From the NCBI RefSeq assembly GCF_000210295.1, contig NC_026744.1, positions 1,426,001 through 1,490,000 on the forward strand: DNA of 64,000 nt. Reading direction: 5' to 3'. The first letter of the stretch is position 1. Every line of letters starts with the position of its first letter. The notes below the pieces were generated by a model. That model worked only from the letters and a program-made list of their open reading frames with translations, ran no database searches and had not been told where the DNA came from. This stretch comes from Trypanosoma brucei gambiense DAL972 (taxonomy: Eukaryota; Euglenozoa; Kinetoplastea; Trypanosomatida; Trypanosomatidae). Both the position numbers and the translations under genes were made by a program. Positions 20,553-29,024 of this stretch are shown piece by piece.

Positions 20553-23246
20553 ATGATATCAGAGAGCCAGATGTTTAGCCCGTGGCGCAACTCTGCGCGA
20601 GATCAAGCACAATTACGTAGTTGTGCCCTAGCTGCCCCCAGTGCAGCAGCTTCGCGTTACATTCACCGGCTTGAGGAAGAGGTTTCGGCTCTCACGCAGC
20701 ACTACAATACGGCCTGCCACTTGTTGCACCGCGCCATTTTAGTACAGGATTTATCTTCTGTTATCATAGACGAATTGGAGGGTCGCAGCCACATCGTTGA
20801 AGAAGAGAGCACGTTGAGAAGCAATATTATGTGGCTGTGCATGAGTATGACATCTGTTCTTAGGCGCACTGTGCCGCAGCACAGTACTGCAGTGCGAGCG
20901 GGAACAGCGTCCCAGGTAGATTCAGACGCTGCACGAGACCTAAATGGGTTGCCAGAGCGTATTATAAACGCTGTGCGGCACACAGTAGAGCAGGGGAGCG
21001 AACGTGTCAGTGAGTTAGTGAGTGCCGTTCCACGAAGGGTGTGCATGGCACTTTCGACTGAAGATATCGGAGTAAACAGGTCAAAACATAATGCCAGCGT
21101 GATGCAGAACGAGGAGTACCGCTCTGGATTTTCTACAATGCAGCGACAATTAGACCGTGTGCTAAGTCGTGTAGAAGATATTCTTAGCGAGTTTAACACT
21201 GCTCAGCATGCACTAGTGAATCAGCGGCGTGACGACGAGTATAGCAAGGGATACGTTGTATCGCTTCAAACAGCAGCCAAAAATGTGGAGGATTTATCAA
21301 CGCAAGTTGCTGAGCTATTGCGCCAACTACAGCAGATGCGGCGGGACCAGTTACAACACCAACAGACTTCTGTAAGCTCATCATCACAACCACAACTTTC
21401 ACCTGCAAAGGTAACCTTTACAGAAACGACTCAGACGACCGGTCCACTACCATCGTGTGATGCAGTGACTCAGACGCTTCCGCAACCCGAACCTGCCGCA
21501 TCAAAGGTAGAGAGCCCTGCAACACAAGGAGTTAAAATTGTCCAAGCTTCTTCGGTTACTGCGCAGACCCAAACTGCTGGCCCTCCACCTACTGCCACAA
21601 CCGCAACCCAAACAAAAACGCCCCCATCGTCACCAACAGACGTAACGAGGGAGAATCGTACAACTCAGCGATTGATACTTACAGCGCCACTGCCAACAGT
21701 AGCAACAGGAACTCAAACCGACACCCCTAAACCATCAGCTGCAGAACCGGCGCCATCGACCGACAAGTGTCTCCGGGATTCGCGAGCTGCAGAGGAGTGG
21801 AAACTGTTGATGGAATTTGCCGTCAACGCCATTAACGTCCTATCGTCGAATGTCCGTGATTACGTCTCAACTTTCGAGAAGATCCAGAGACTCTCGGAGC
21901 AGGAAATAGATTTCCTCCAACAAGTGGGTGACAGCCGGAAAACGAGACGATGGGAGTCTCTTCTTGCAGAAAAGAGCGCTGAGATTGTGCGACTTAATGA
22001 GGAGGTAACAAAACTAGACAGCACTATCAAAGCTGCGGAGAAACCAAGGACGAGATCTTCCCCTAGCCCGGCGCGTTCGGAGGATAATAACACACCTTCT
22101 CTTGCGCAATTATACGCCGCGTATTCTGCACCTTTCATACCACCGAAGCTTCGTACCACTCAGAAGGTCAAATTGCTTCCCACCACAGAACTGCTGAAAG
22201 CAGCTTTACGTGCTGGAGCTCGCTCTGCTACAGAAGGAGACAGTACAGGGGCTCGTAGTGGTACAGTGACGCCTAAGAGCGTGAGCCGAAGTCCTGGAAA
22301 GAGTGGCGAGGGCTCGCCCGTTTCGAGGCAGGGATTGACACCGGATGCAAAAGCTGCTAAAAAAGTTGCAATAAGTGAGCCCAATAAAATGCCTTTCCAA
22401 TCAACCCCGAACGCAGCGGTTAGGGGTGGTGATATTTCTCCCCTGACGGAATCGCGTAGATCTACTGTCGCCGCTCCTCCCGCTGCTACGAAACACGTTG
22501 AAAAGCGCACTCATAGGGTGTTTGACGATGACACTCCCGTGGCTACTCCAAGGGTTTCTACAGTCACTAAAGCTCCTGACACCAGTGACAAACCGTCTTT
22601 GCCTTCTAGTAAGATTCGGAAATCCGACGCCGCCGCTGCGAAAAGCTCCCCCAGGGCTGCTTCTCCACCACCAACGTCCGCAGTTTCTATAGGCGGTGAC
22701 GTTGTTACTGTGCGAAAATTCAAAAGGTCACTTTCCTCGTCATCTTCGTCCTCTGGGAAGGCAGATACAATTGCCCCGCTACGAGCCAAGAAGAGTGAAG
22801 GTGGCAACAAAGAGTCTTATGAAAAAGGAGAAGACGGGAAACCAAAGGATGAGCCCAAGAAATTGGAGATGCGCCAACTGAAAAAGAAGTCCTTTTCTAG
22901 CGACAGTCTCAGTGTCTCGCTTTCTGATGTTCCTGTCACCCGTCCAAAGGTAGAGAAGGTTGCCGATAAACCAAAATCAGCAGCTGCCAACAACTCATTC
23001 GACGAAAGCAGCGATGACGAGCCTAAGAGAGCTTTACACCGCGTATCTGTGCCGGCGAAGAACAATGAACGCAACGAGCAAACTCCGAGCAACAAGTGCC
23101 AAGACAAACCGAGAGAGAAAAGGTGGAGTGAAACCTCCTCTTCGTTGGATGATAAAGAAGGAGGAAATGAGAAAGCTGCAGCCAAAAAGGGTGTATCCAA
23201 GAATGCTTCAAAAAGTACTGATACATCTCTAACGTTAACTTTGTAA
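20553..23246 (+). CDS. Coiled-coil protein with tandem TQT motifs and Ser-rich basic tail
   Basis: I do not recognise the family. From Met at 20553 the protein is 897 residues. Residues about 20-270 are helical with coiled-coil character. Residues about 285-395 are low-complexity Thr/Pro/Gln-rich and hold five TQT triplets (Thr 293, 306, 339, 352, 387) in a duplicated pattern; TQT is the anchor of dynein light chain LC8 docking motifs. A second helical block spans roughly 405-490. The rest is Ser/Lys/Pro-rich and probably disordered and phosphorylated. The frame continues up to an ATG at 20346, but those extra 69 residues are Phe/Leu/Cys-rich because they read through a T-rich tract ending in AG, so I prefer the shorter start. 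A cytoskeletal or transport scaffold is my inference. Confidence 0.8.
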   Translation: MISESQMFSPWRNSARDQAQLRSCALAAPSAAASRYIHRLEEEVSALTQHYNTACHLLHRAILVQDLSSVIIDELEGRSHIVEEESTLRSNIMWLCMSMTSVLRRTVPQHSTAVRAGTASQVDSDAARDLNGLPERIINAVRHTVEQGSERVSELVSAVPRRVCMALSTEDIGVNRSKHNASVMQNEEYRSGFSTMQRQLDRVLSRVEDILSEFNTAQHALVNQRRDDEYSKGYVVSLQTAAKNVEDLSTQVAELLRQLQQMRRDQLQHQQTSVSSSSQPQLSPAKVTFTETTQTTGPLPSCDAVTQTLPQPEPAASKVESPATQGVKIVQASSVTAQTQTAGPPPTATTATQTKTPPSSPTDVTRENRTTQRLILTAPLPTVATGTQTDTPKPSAAEPAPSTDKCLRDSRAAEEWKLLMEFAVNAINVLSSNVRDYVSTFEKIQRLSEQEIDFLQQVGDSRKTRRWESLLAEKSAEIVRLNEEVTKLDSTIKAAEKPRTRSSPSPARSEDNNTPSLAQLYAAYSAPFIPPKLRTTQKVKLLPTTELLKAALRAGARSATEGDSTGARSGTVTPKSVSRSPGKSGEGSPVSRQGLTPDAKAAKKVAISEPNKMPFQSTPNAAVRGGDISPLTESRRSTVAAPPAATKHVEKRTHRVFDDDTPVATPRVSTVTKAPDTSDKPSLPSSKIRKSDAAAAKSSPRAASPPPTSAVSIGGDVVTVRKFKRSLSSSSSSSGKADTIAPLRAKKSEGGNKESYEKGEDGKPKDEPKKLEMRQLKKKSFSSDSLSVSLSDVPVTRPKVEKVADKPKSAAANNSFDESSDDEPKRALHRVSVPAKNNERNEQTPSNKCQDKPREKRWSETSSSLDDKEGGNEKAAAKKGVSKNASKSTDTSLTLTL

Positions 23247-23995
23247 CATTTTTTGCTGTTGTTGTTGTGTCTGCGCCATAAATATCTGTTGTCGTTTGCG
23301 CTCCCAGCGATGAGTTTCACCCCCTACGCGGAGAACCTTTTTCGGTGTGTGTGTATATGACTAATTGAACGTTCTTTTTCTTTTTTTTTGACCTATGTGT
23401 GTGAAGATGAAACGCATTTCTCCTTAGTGAGACTATCTTCTATGACGATGTCCGTTCATTTTTGTTACAACAGAGTTACGTGAGAGAACTGTGGGGAAGC
23501 GGGAGGGGATGGGTGGTGAGGGGTTCCTTCTTGATTGCTTTTCTTGCTTTCTTGTTCCCTTTAAGTACATATGGCCACATAGATTTTTTTTATGTGTTGT
23601 TTACCATCGCTTCCGTTAGTTACGCGAATTTATTTGGCACGTTACCTTAGTGTGGCCCTCTAGCACTTTTTTGTACATTGTATATTTTCGTCCTATTCCT
23701 CTAATTCGGTGCTCAGCATATGCGCACGTTCAGGTATTTTGATGAATTATGCTATTGAATCTGTATCGCTCTATTATTGCTTATAGATCGTAAAAAGAGG
23801 AATAAATAATATAGATACACATGCTTTATATATATATATTAGTTTAATCGAAACGTAAGAAGGAGGATCGTGTTGCAGTGGCGTGAGATTCTACATTTTC
23901 TGTGGAGGTGGTTTTGTGGTCCTGTTGAGTACTTCACACGAGTTGCCTAGCGCCAACTCGTTGGAAATAATATCGTAGTTAGCAACTTAACATTT

Positions 23996-24029
23996 TGTCC
24001 TCGTTTCTCACCCTTTCTCCTCCGCATAG
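23996..24029 (+). promoter_or_regulatory. Predicted trans-splice acceptor for the type II membrane protein
   Basis: Tract TTGTCCTCGTTTCTCACCC and following pyrimidines end in CATAG at 24029, about 45 bases before the ATG at 24075. A GCAG also abuts that ATG. Spacer 23247-24074 has no gene; a short TA run lies near 23826-23839. Confidence 0.55.
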
Positions 24030-24074
24030 CATGCAGTACTAGTTTTATCATACCACGTCTTTGTGCGGTTGCAG

Positions 24075-25439
24075 ATGGCACTGAATGTCGTGAGCATGGT
24101 GATTAAGATCAACCGCGTGCTGCTCATCGGCTGCGTTGCCTACCTTTTGTCCCGCGTTGTTGACGGATTGATCAGGGGCGACGATCTCCTTGGAAGGGAG
24201 AACCATCAACGTTTTAGCGTGCTACCTAACGGTAATGGAATTCACCTAAACTTTGTAATCCGAAAAAACCGCAACTGTACCGACCACCACTCATCACACA
24301 GTGATGAGGGAATCAAAGATAGCATCAGTGGTATCAGTACTGCTGCCGACGCAATACCAAAAAAACGGTCGAGCACGGCCCCACATCATGTGAAGCAGCC
24401 AAGTTCGACTGGGGTAATGGCCGTCTTCACATTTGGGCGACCGCACCTCCCCAACGGTGCCATAACCGACACGTTTAAGAAGCGGTTAGTGCATGCAGTG
24501 CGAATAGCGCTTCTTACCGGTGCTCCTTGGATTATTGTCCCATGTAGTCGAGGAGAACGCACGAACTCCGAGGCATTCTTGCGGAACATGGGCTCTCCAG
24601 GAGATCTTCTCTTTAATGATGCCGTCGTAGAGGATCTTCCCCCCGAACTACAGGAACTGGCTAAGCAGCTGCGCGATTCGATGCGTTTCGCCGCTTCGTT
24701 AGACGAATGGATTCAAAGTGGCAACCCTATTGAACATTTTGCGCGAGTTGCCAATGTAGAGGGAACTGGTGTATCGATTGCCTCCCCGCGCCTCTTACGA
24801 CACGGACAATCTCAATGGATTATTCCGGAGTTTGTGTGGGTTGATCGCAATGAGTCGTGGGTGGTGAATACAAAGGAAGATATCAAACATGGTTTACTTG
24901 TCTTGCTGAGGCGTGTCCTTCAAACTGATTTCTATGGCGAAAATAGTGAGTCACAGTCCAAGCAGGATGCAGACGCAGCTTGGTTGGAACGGGGCATATT
25001 TGATATCATTGTGGTGGGAAGTATGCATAACGAGGGATTTCTTTACTCAGCTACCTCAAGGGAATTGAGCTTTCTCTCGCGGGCACATCGTCAAAGTACC
25101 GTACTCCAAAGACAGGGACGAGAAAACTTGCTTGTGTCGTGGCTTTCGAAGAATATTAACGTTCGAATTACTTCTGCGGAGGACTCCGTCCCAGAAATTA
25201 CAGTTCCAGAGCCATGGATCGTTGACGCTCAGCCCGAACCACGCGCCTTGAGGAAGGCCTGGTGGTTGTTTAGGATGCTTGCTCCATTATCTCACACTAT
25301 CCACCTGAATTATTGCCGCTGGAGTGCGTGCATACGCTGTTCACTGACATCTGTCAGGATAATCAACTTCGTCTTTGAGTTTTTTGCCGCAATTGAGGCT
25401 ATTTTGACAGAAAAGGTGAACATGCTCGGTTACTTTTGA
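24075..25439 (+). CDS. Type II membrane protein, possibly DUF218-like
   Basis: A 454-residue protein with one N-terminal hydrophobic segment (INRVLLIGCVAYLLSRVV, about residues 11-28) and a large soluble part, so probably a type II membrane protein of the secretory pathway. After a polar linker rich in Ser/His/Asn, the segment VMAVFTFGRPHLPNG followed by a helix with Arg and WIIVPCSRGERTNSEAFLRNMG resembles the beginning of DUF218/YdcF-like domains (strand, glycine loop, helix, strand, Gly/Ser loop). The match is weak and the function unassigned. Further on, FDIIVVGSMHNEGF is another strand-loop. A hydrophobic stretch near the C-terminus could be a second membrane contact. I start at the ATG at 24075; the frame upstream has no ATG. 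Confidence 0.75.
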   Translation: MALNVVSMVIKINRVLLIGCVAYLLSRVVDGLIRGDDLLGRENHQRFSVLPNGNGIHLNFVIRKNRNCTDHHSSHSDEGIKDSISGISTAADAIPKKRSSTAPHHVKQPSSTGVMAVFTFGRPHLPNGAITDTFKKRLVHAVRIALLTGAPWIIVPCSRGERTNSEAFLRNMGSPGDLLFNDAVVEDLPPELQELAKQLRDSMRFAASLDEWIQSGNPIEHFARVANVEGTGVSIASPRLLRHGQSQWIIPEFVWVDRNESWVVNTKEDIKHGLLVLLRRVLQTDFYGENSESQSKQDADAAWLERGIFDIIVVGSMHNEGFLYSATSRELSFLSRAHRQSTVLQRQGRENLLVSWLSKNINVRITSAEDSVPEITVPEPWIVDAQPEPRALRKAWWLFRMLAPLSHTIHLNYCRWSACIRCSLTSVRIINFVFEFFAAIEAILTEKVNMLGYF

Positions 25440-25779
25440 AGGACCGCAACGGCGGCGGTAAATCGGCTAAAATAGGGGAGGGAAAAGTGGTCTCAAGGCT
25501 TTCCACTAGCTGCAGTCCAGGAGGGGTGGGGCGCATACATGTCTGTGTACCTGTGATAATTGTGTTGGTTTTCCGTTAGTGAACACGCGTCGCGCAGCTG
25601 AGGACCATCTGGCGTAGTGCTGAAGTTGTTAAGCCGCTTTGGCTTTGGTGCTTATGTTTTCTGGACCGGTGTTTGTATGTGTGTGCCTGCAGTGCCGCCA
25701 GATGCCCGTAGCTCACAATATACCATACTTCGTATGCACCGGCACGACGTAGTGCTTCCATTTAGATGTGCTCAGTAAC

Positions 25780-25837
25780 TGCTTATTCCCTTTGCTGCGC
25801 TACTTGCATACCTCTCCTCTCTGCGATGGGTTCTTAG
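25780..25837 (+). promoter_or_regulatory. Predicted trans-splice acceptor for the SET protein
   Basis: A C/T-rich stretch including ACCTCTCCTCTCTGC is followed by TTCTTAG ending at 25837, 27 bases before the ATG. Nothing else is seen in 25440-25864. Confidence 0.55.
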
Positions 25838-25864
25838 TGGTATTGAGAATACAAAGGTTGAAGT

Positions 25865-27817
25865 ATGCAGTTAGCTGAGGAACTTAAACAAAAAGGAAAC
25901 GCGTGTTTTGCGAGTGGTGACGTGGATGGAGCAGTGGCCGCTTATCAGCACGCAATCAATTGCCTGACAAACGACGCAATACCCGACGATAGAAGCGGTG
26001 AGCAGTTGGACACCACTTCTGAGGTTGGGAGGATGTTGGCTGTTCTGTATTCAAACTTGAGTAATGCCTACCTTTCGCAACACGATTATACCGGAAGCTG
26101 GGAGACTGCTGAAGAGGCGACGCGTTACGACCCTATTTTTGTGAAAGCATGGGTACGTTACATTCATGCACGGCGCCTGGACGGTTATCCCTTTGAGGCC
26201 TTTGTTGCCCTGCTACGGCGCCTGCGGCCCTTGTTGCGGAGGGAGGCAGCCACATCTGGTGGTAAAACAAGTGAGGATGTGGAGGCCAGTCTTAGCCTAC
26301 CGTTGTACGAAGTCTTGGGTCTCTCCGGTGTGTTGCCACATATTGAACTTCATGATTTTGAAAATGGCATAGGAATTGTTGCTCTTCAACCAATAAAACC
26401 TAATGAGGTGATTTTGGTGGAGAAACGATTCGAAACGTCGTTCGCGGAGGTTCAGCTAAATTTTCGGAAAAATTTGACAACAACTAGGATTGTGTCAAGT
26501 TTTGCTCAAAAGGTTTTTGCACATCAACAGCGGTGCTCAGAGGAGTGGAAGCGCTTCAAGAAAGAATTCAAAGGTTGCTGGCCGCGCTCCCCCGAGGATG
26601 TGCCTGACGACGTGCGGCGGGAGATTAGCGGTACACTACGGCCAGAGCTGCCACCGATGGAAGACAGGGACTTTGAGGAATTGTTCCTCGCATCCACCAT
26701 GTGCCGCTACAACTGCTTCCACACTGGTTTTTTCCGTGCTTGTGCGCTGGCCAACCACAGTTGCATGGCGAACGCGGCAATGAAGTTGAACTCAAGAGGT
26801 GACTCGGTGACGCTTATTGCTGTCCGCCCCATCGCTGCCGGCGAGTTCATCAATGTGAAGTACCTTAGCGATGCACAGTTTCTTATGGGAGTGGGAAAAC
26901 GCAGGGAGTACCTTCGTTCGTGGCTCTTTTGGTGTGACTGTAGTCGATGCCTTAGCGACAGAAACGGCTCATCCGTCAGTGAGCATGTGCAGTGCGGCCA
27001 CTGTTACCGGTACACTTGCGTGCCACTGCGCGGAGATGGGGCGGAGAGTAAAGAAGTTGACCCACTTCTCTCCGAAGTTGTGTCATGTTCTCATTGTGGC
27101 TTGGACTGCTCATGGTCACCCGAATCATGTGACGGTGTGGAGAGGATAATAGATTCGTTGAAGGAAGCGACATCTTGTCCATCGTATTATGAACTTCAGA
27201 AGTGGTTTCTGGTTAATGTTCGAAAAGTGAAGGAGCTTCGTGTGCACCCGGAGCACTGGCTGTACCGCATGCTGCTCTACTACTTTTGTTTTGTTGTTAC
27301 TCCTTACATAGATGATGCGTTCGTGGGTTACCAAAGGGTTGGGTGGGGGGCGCCTAATGTTGGCATGTTGTTGCTCAACTTCGGGTTCTTCTCTGAATAT
27401 AGTCTACCCAGTGAAGGCGATTGTGGGACTGTGAGGTGCAATGATCCTAACACCGGTAATGTAACCAACAATGGCTCTCATGATACCGATTCTATCATGG
27501 ATGGAAAGGTACTTGGCGATACGCTATACATTCTTTGCTTACTGTGGCGGTTGATTGAACCGTTTTACCCACCATATGAAGGATGGGCGGTGCATCGCGC
27601 AATATGTTACATGGTGCTCTTTGCACACACCCATCCAAAAGGAGAAATGGTCTTACCTGGGTCCCTGACACTGCAGCTACTTAGCAAACATGGAAAATAC
27701 ATTGGAAGAAATGAATTATCTACGTGGGTTGCTGCGTATAGTCGTCACAAGCTACCAGACAGCCAAAAGGGGATACTAAGCGTTAGGCAAATTAAAAAGG
27801 CAGTCGAGAAGGTGTAA
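25865..27817 (+). CDS. TPR-SET domain protein (SMYD-like lysine methyltransferase)
   Basis: A 650-residue protein. Residues about 3-90 form TPR helices (MQLAEELKQKGNACFASGDVDGAVAAYQHAI opens the first repeat in the ORF). A split SET domain starts near residue 157 (GIGIVALQPIKPNEVILVEKRF). It continues after an insert with ANHSCMANAAM (Asn297-His298-Ser299-Cys300, the S-adenosylmethionine-binding NHSC motif), then AGEFINVKYL and post-SET cysteines WCDCSRC. This order matches SMYD/SET proteins, although no clear MYND finger is present in the insert. After the post-SET region two more Cys pairs (CGHC and CSHCGLDC) may bind zinc. It probably methylates lysines on a protein substrate, histone or not. 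The C-terminal 250 residues are helical and unassigned. Confidence 0.87.
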   Translation: MQLAEELKQKGNACFASGDVDGAVAAYQHAINCLTNDAIPDDRSGEQLDTTSEVGRMLAVLYSNLSNAYLSQHDYTGSWETAEEATRYDPIFVKAWVRYIHARRLDGYPFEAFVALLRRLRPLLRREAATSGGKTSEDVEASLSLPLYEVLGLSGVLPHIELHDFENGIGIVALQPIKPNEVILVEKRFETSFAEVQLNFRKNLTTTRIVSSFAQKVFAHQQRCSEEWKRFKKEFKGCWPRSPEDVPDDVRREISGTLRPELPPMEDRDFEELFLASTMCRYNCFHTGFFRACALANHSCMANAAMKLNSRGDSVTLIAVRPIAAGEFINVKYLSDAQFLMGVGKRREYLRSWLFWCDCSRCLSDRNGSSVSEHVQCGHCYRYTCVPLRGDGAESKEVDPLLSEVVSCSHCGLDCSWSPESCDGVERIIDSLKEATSCPSYYELQKWFLVNVRKVKELRVHPEHWLYRMLLYYFCFVVTPYIDDAFVGYQRVGWGAPNVGMLLLNFGFFSEYSLPSEGDCGTVRCNDPNTGNVTNNGSHDTDSIMDGKVLGDTLYILCLLWRLIEPFYPPYEGWAVHRAICYMVLFAHTHPKGEMVLPGSLTLQLLSKHGKYIGRNELSTWVAAYSRHKLPDSQKGILSVRQIKKAVEKV

Positions 27818-28919
27818 GGTACTTTCTCCATGAGAGCTAAAAAAAAAAAAATCGCATATGTAAAAGTTTTTCCTTCTTGCTCTTTTGTACACATATACTT
27901 CTATATGATATTAAGTGGACCCTAGTTTTCTGTTTTGTTTTATTTGTGAGAGATTTTCAACCAGATATTTCAGTTTATCGCTGCGTTACTGGTGTCGAGT
28001 AGTAGTTGTGGTGAAGCCGAAAAGTAAAATAACCCAAACTCTCCACCATTATCAAGTAATAATAGTGGTAATAATTACAATTCTCTCACTCTGATCTTTT
28101 TTTTTTTTACTTTATCCCCCGCTTGATGTACTGTGGTTCCTTTCCCACTTATCATTTTCTTCCTCCATTTTCCGTTTCTTATGTTTTTTTTCTTTTTGAT
28201 TACTTGTGTTGTTCTTAATTTTGTTGGTACCAAACTACACATCATGTTGTGCGGTCGCGAAAATATATGAGTTTGCGTATCTGTATGTGCTGTTGCCTCG
28301 GCCTGGGGATGGACCATCCTCCTTTCTTTCAGCCCCCCTCTGCAGCGAGCTTTGGTCCTGCACACATCAATTAAAGAGAGCGAAAGGAATGGGGAACAAA
28401 AAAAAATAATAATAAAAGGTACATGGTGGCGTCTATGTGTTAGGCCACTGCGCTATCATTGATTGCACGGAGGAGGGTGAATTTTTTTTTTTTTTTGGTG
28501 CGGAGTTGTGTTGTTGAGTTGTCACACTCTGCGATCACTTCCGTGTGTTATGAAGTTTGCCCGCTTTTTCGCCTGCTCTGCTACCTGGGCATTCTTCAGT
28601 TGGACTCGTTCGCGTTGTGGCTGCGTGCTCTGATGTGGCTGCGTGTAATAGTCGTAATATGCTCGTGTAGTGATTCTGACTAATCACGTTTCTTATATTG
28701 ATACATTTTTTCTTTTCTTTTCAACATTGAGCCATACTCCGTGTATGGCGGTTACCTTTTATACAATAACTGGATACATTCATTTCACTTTTCTCTCTTA
28801 TTTGCTGACGCCTTTTTCGACGCCCCGGGCGAAGCTATGCGGTCACCATGGTATTGTTATGTGCCAGCGTTACGTTATTAGAGGAAACCCATGCATAGGT
28901 TATAAGTTTTGCTTGTAAT

Positions 28920-28997
28920 CATCACCTTCTTCTCTGCTCCCTACTGCCATCGTCCCTCCAATTTTTTCTTTTTTCTTCTTATTATTTTTTTTTGAAG
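28920..28997 (+). promoter_or_regulatory. Predicted trans-splice acceptor for the DCX-NTPase gene
   Basis: One of the strongest tracts in the window: nearly continuous C/T from 28920 to 28993, then GAAG ending at 28997, 27 bases before the ATG at 29025. This rules against any start upstream. The remaining 27818-28919 is T-rich with no gene. Confidence 0.65.
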
Positions 28998-29024
28998 GCG
29001 CTGGAAGTTGGTGCGGGAAATCTG

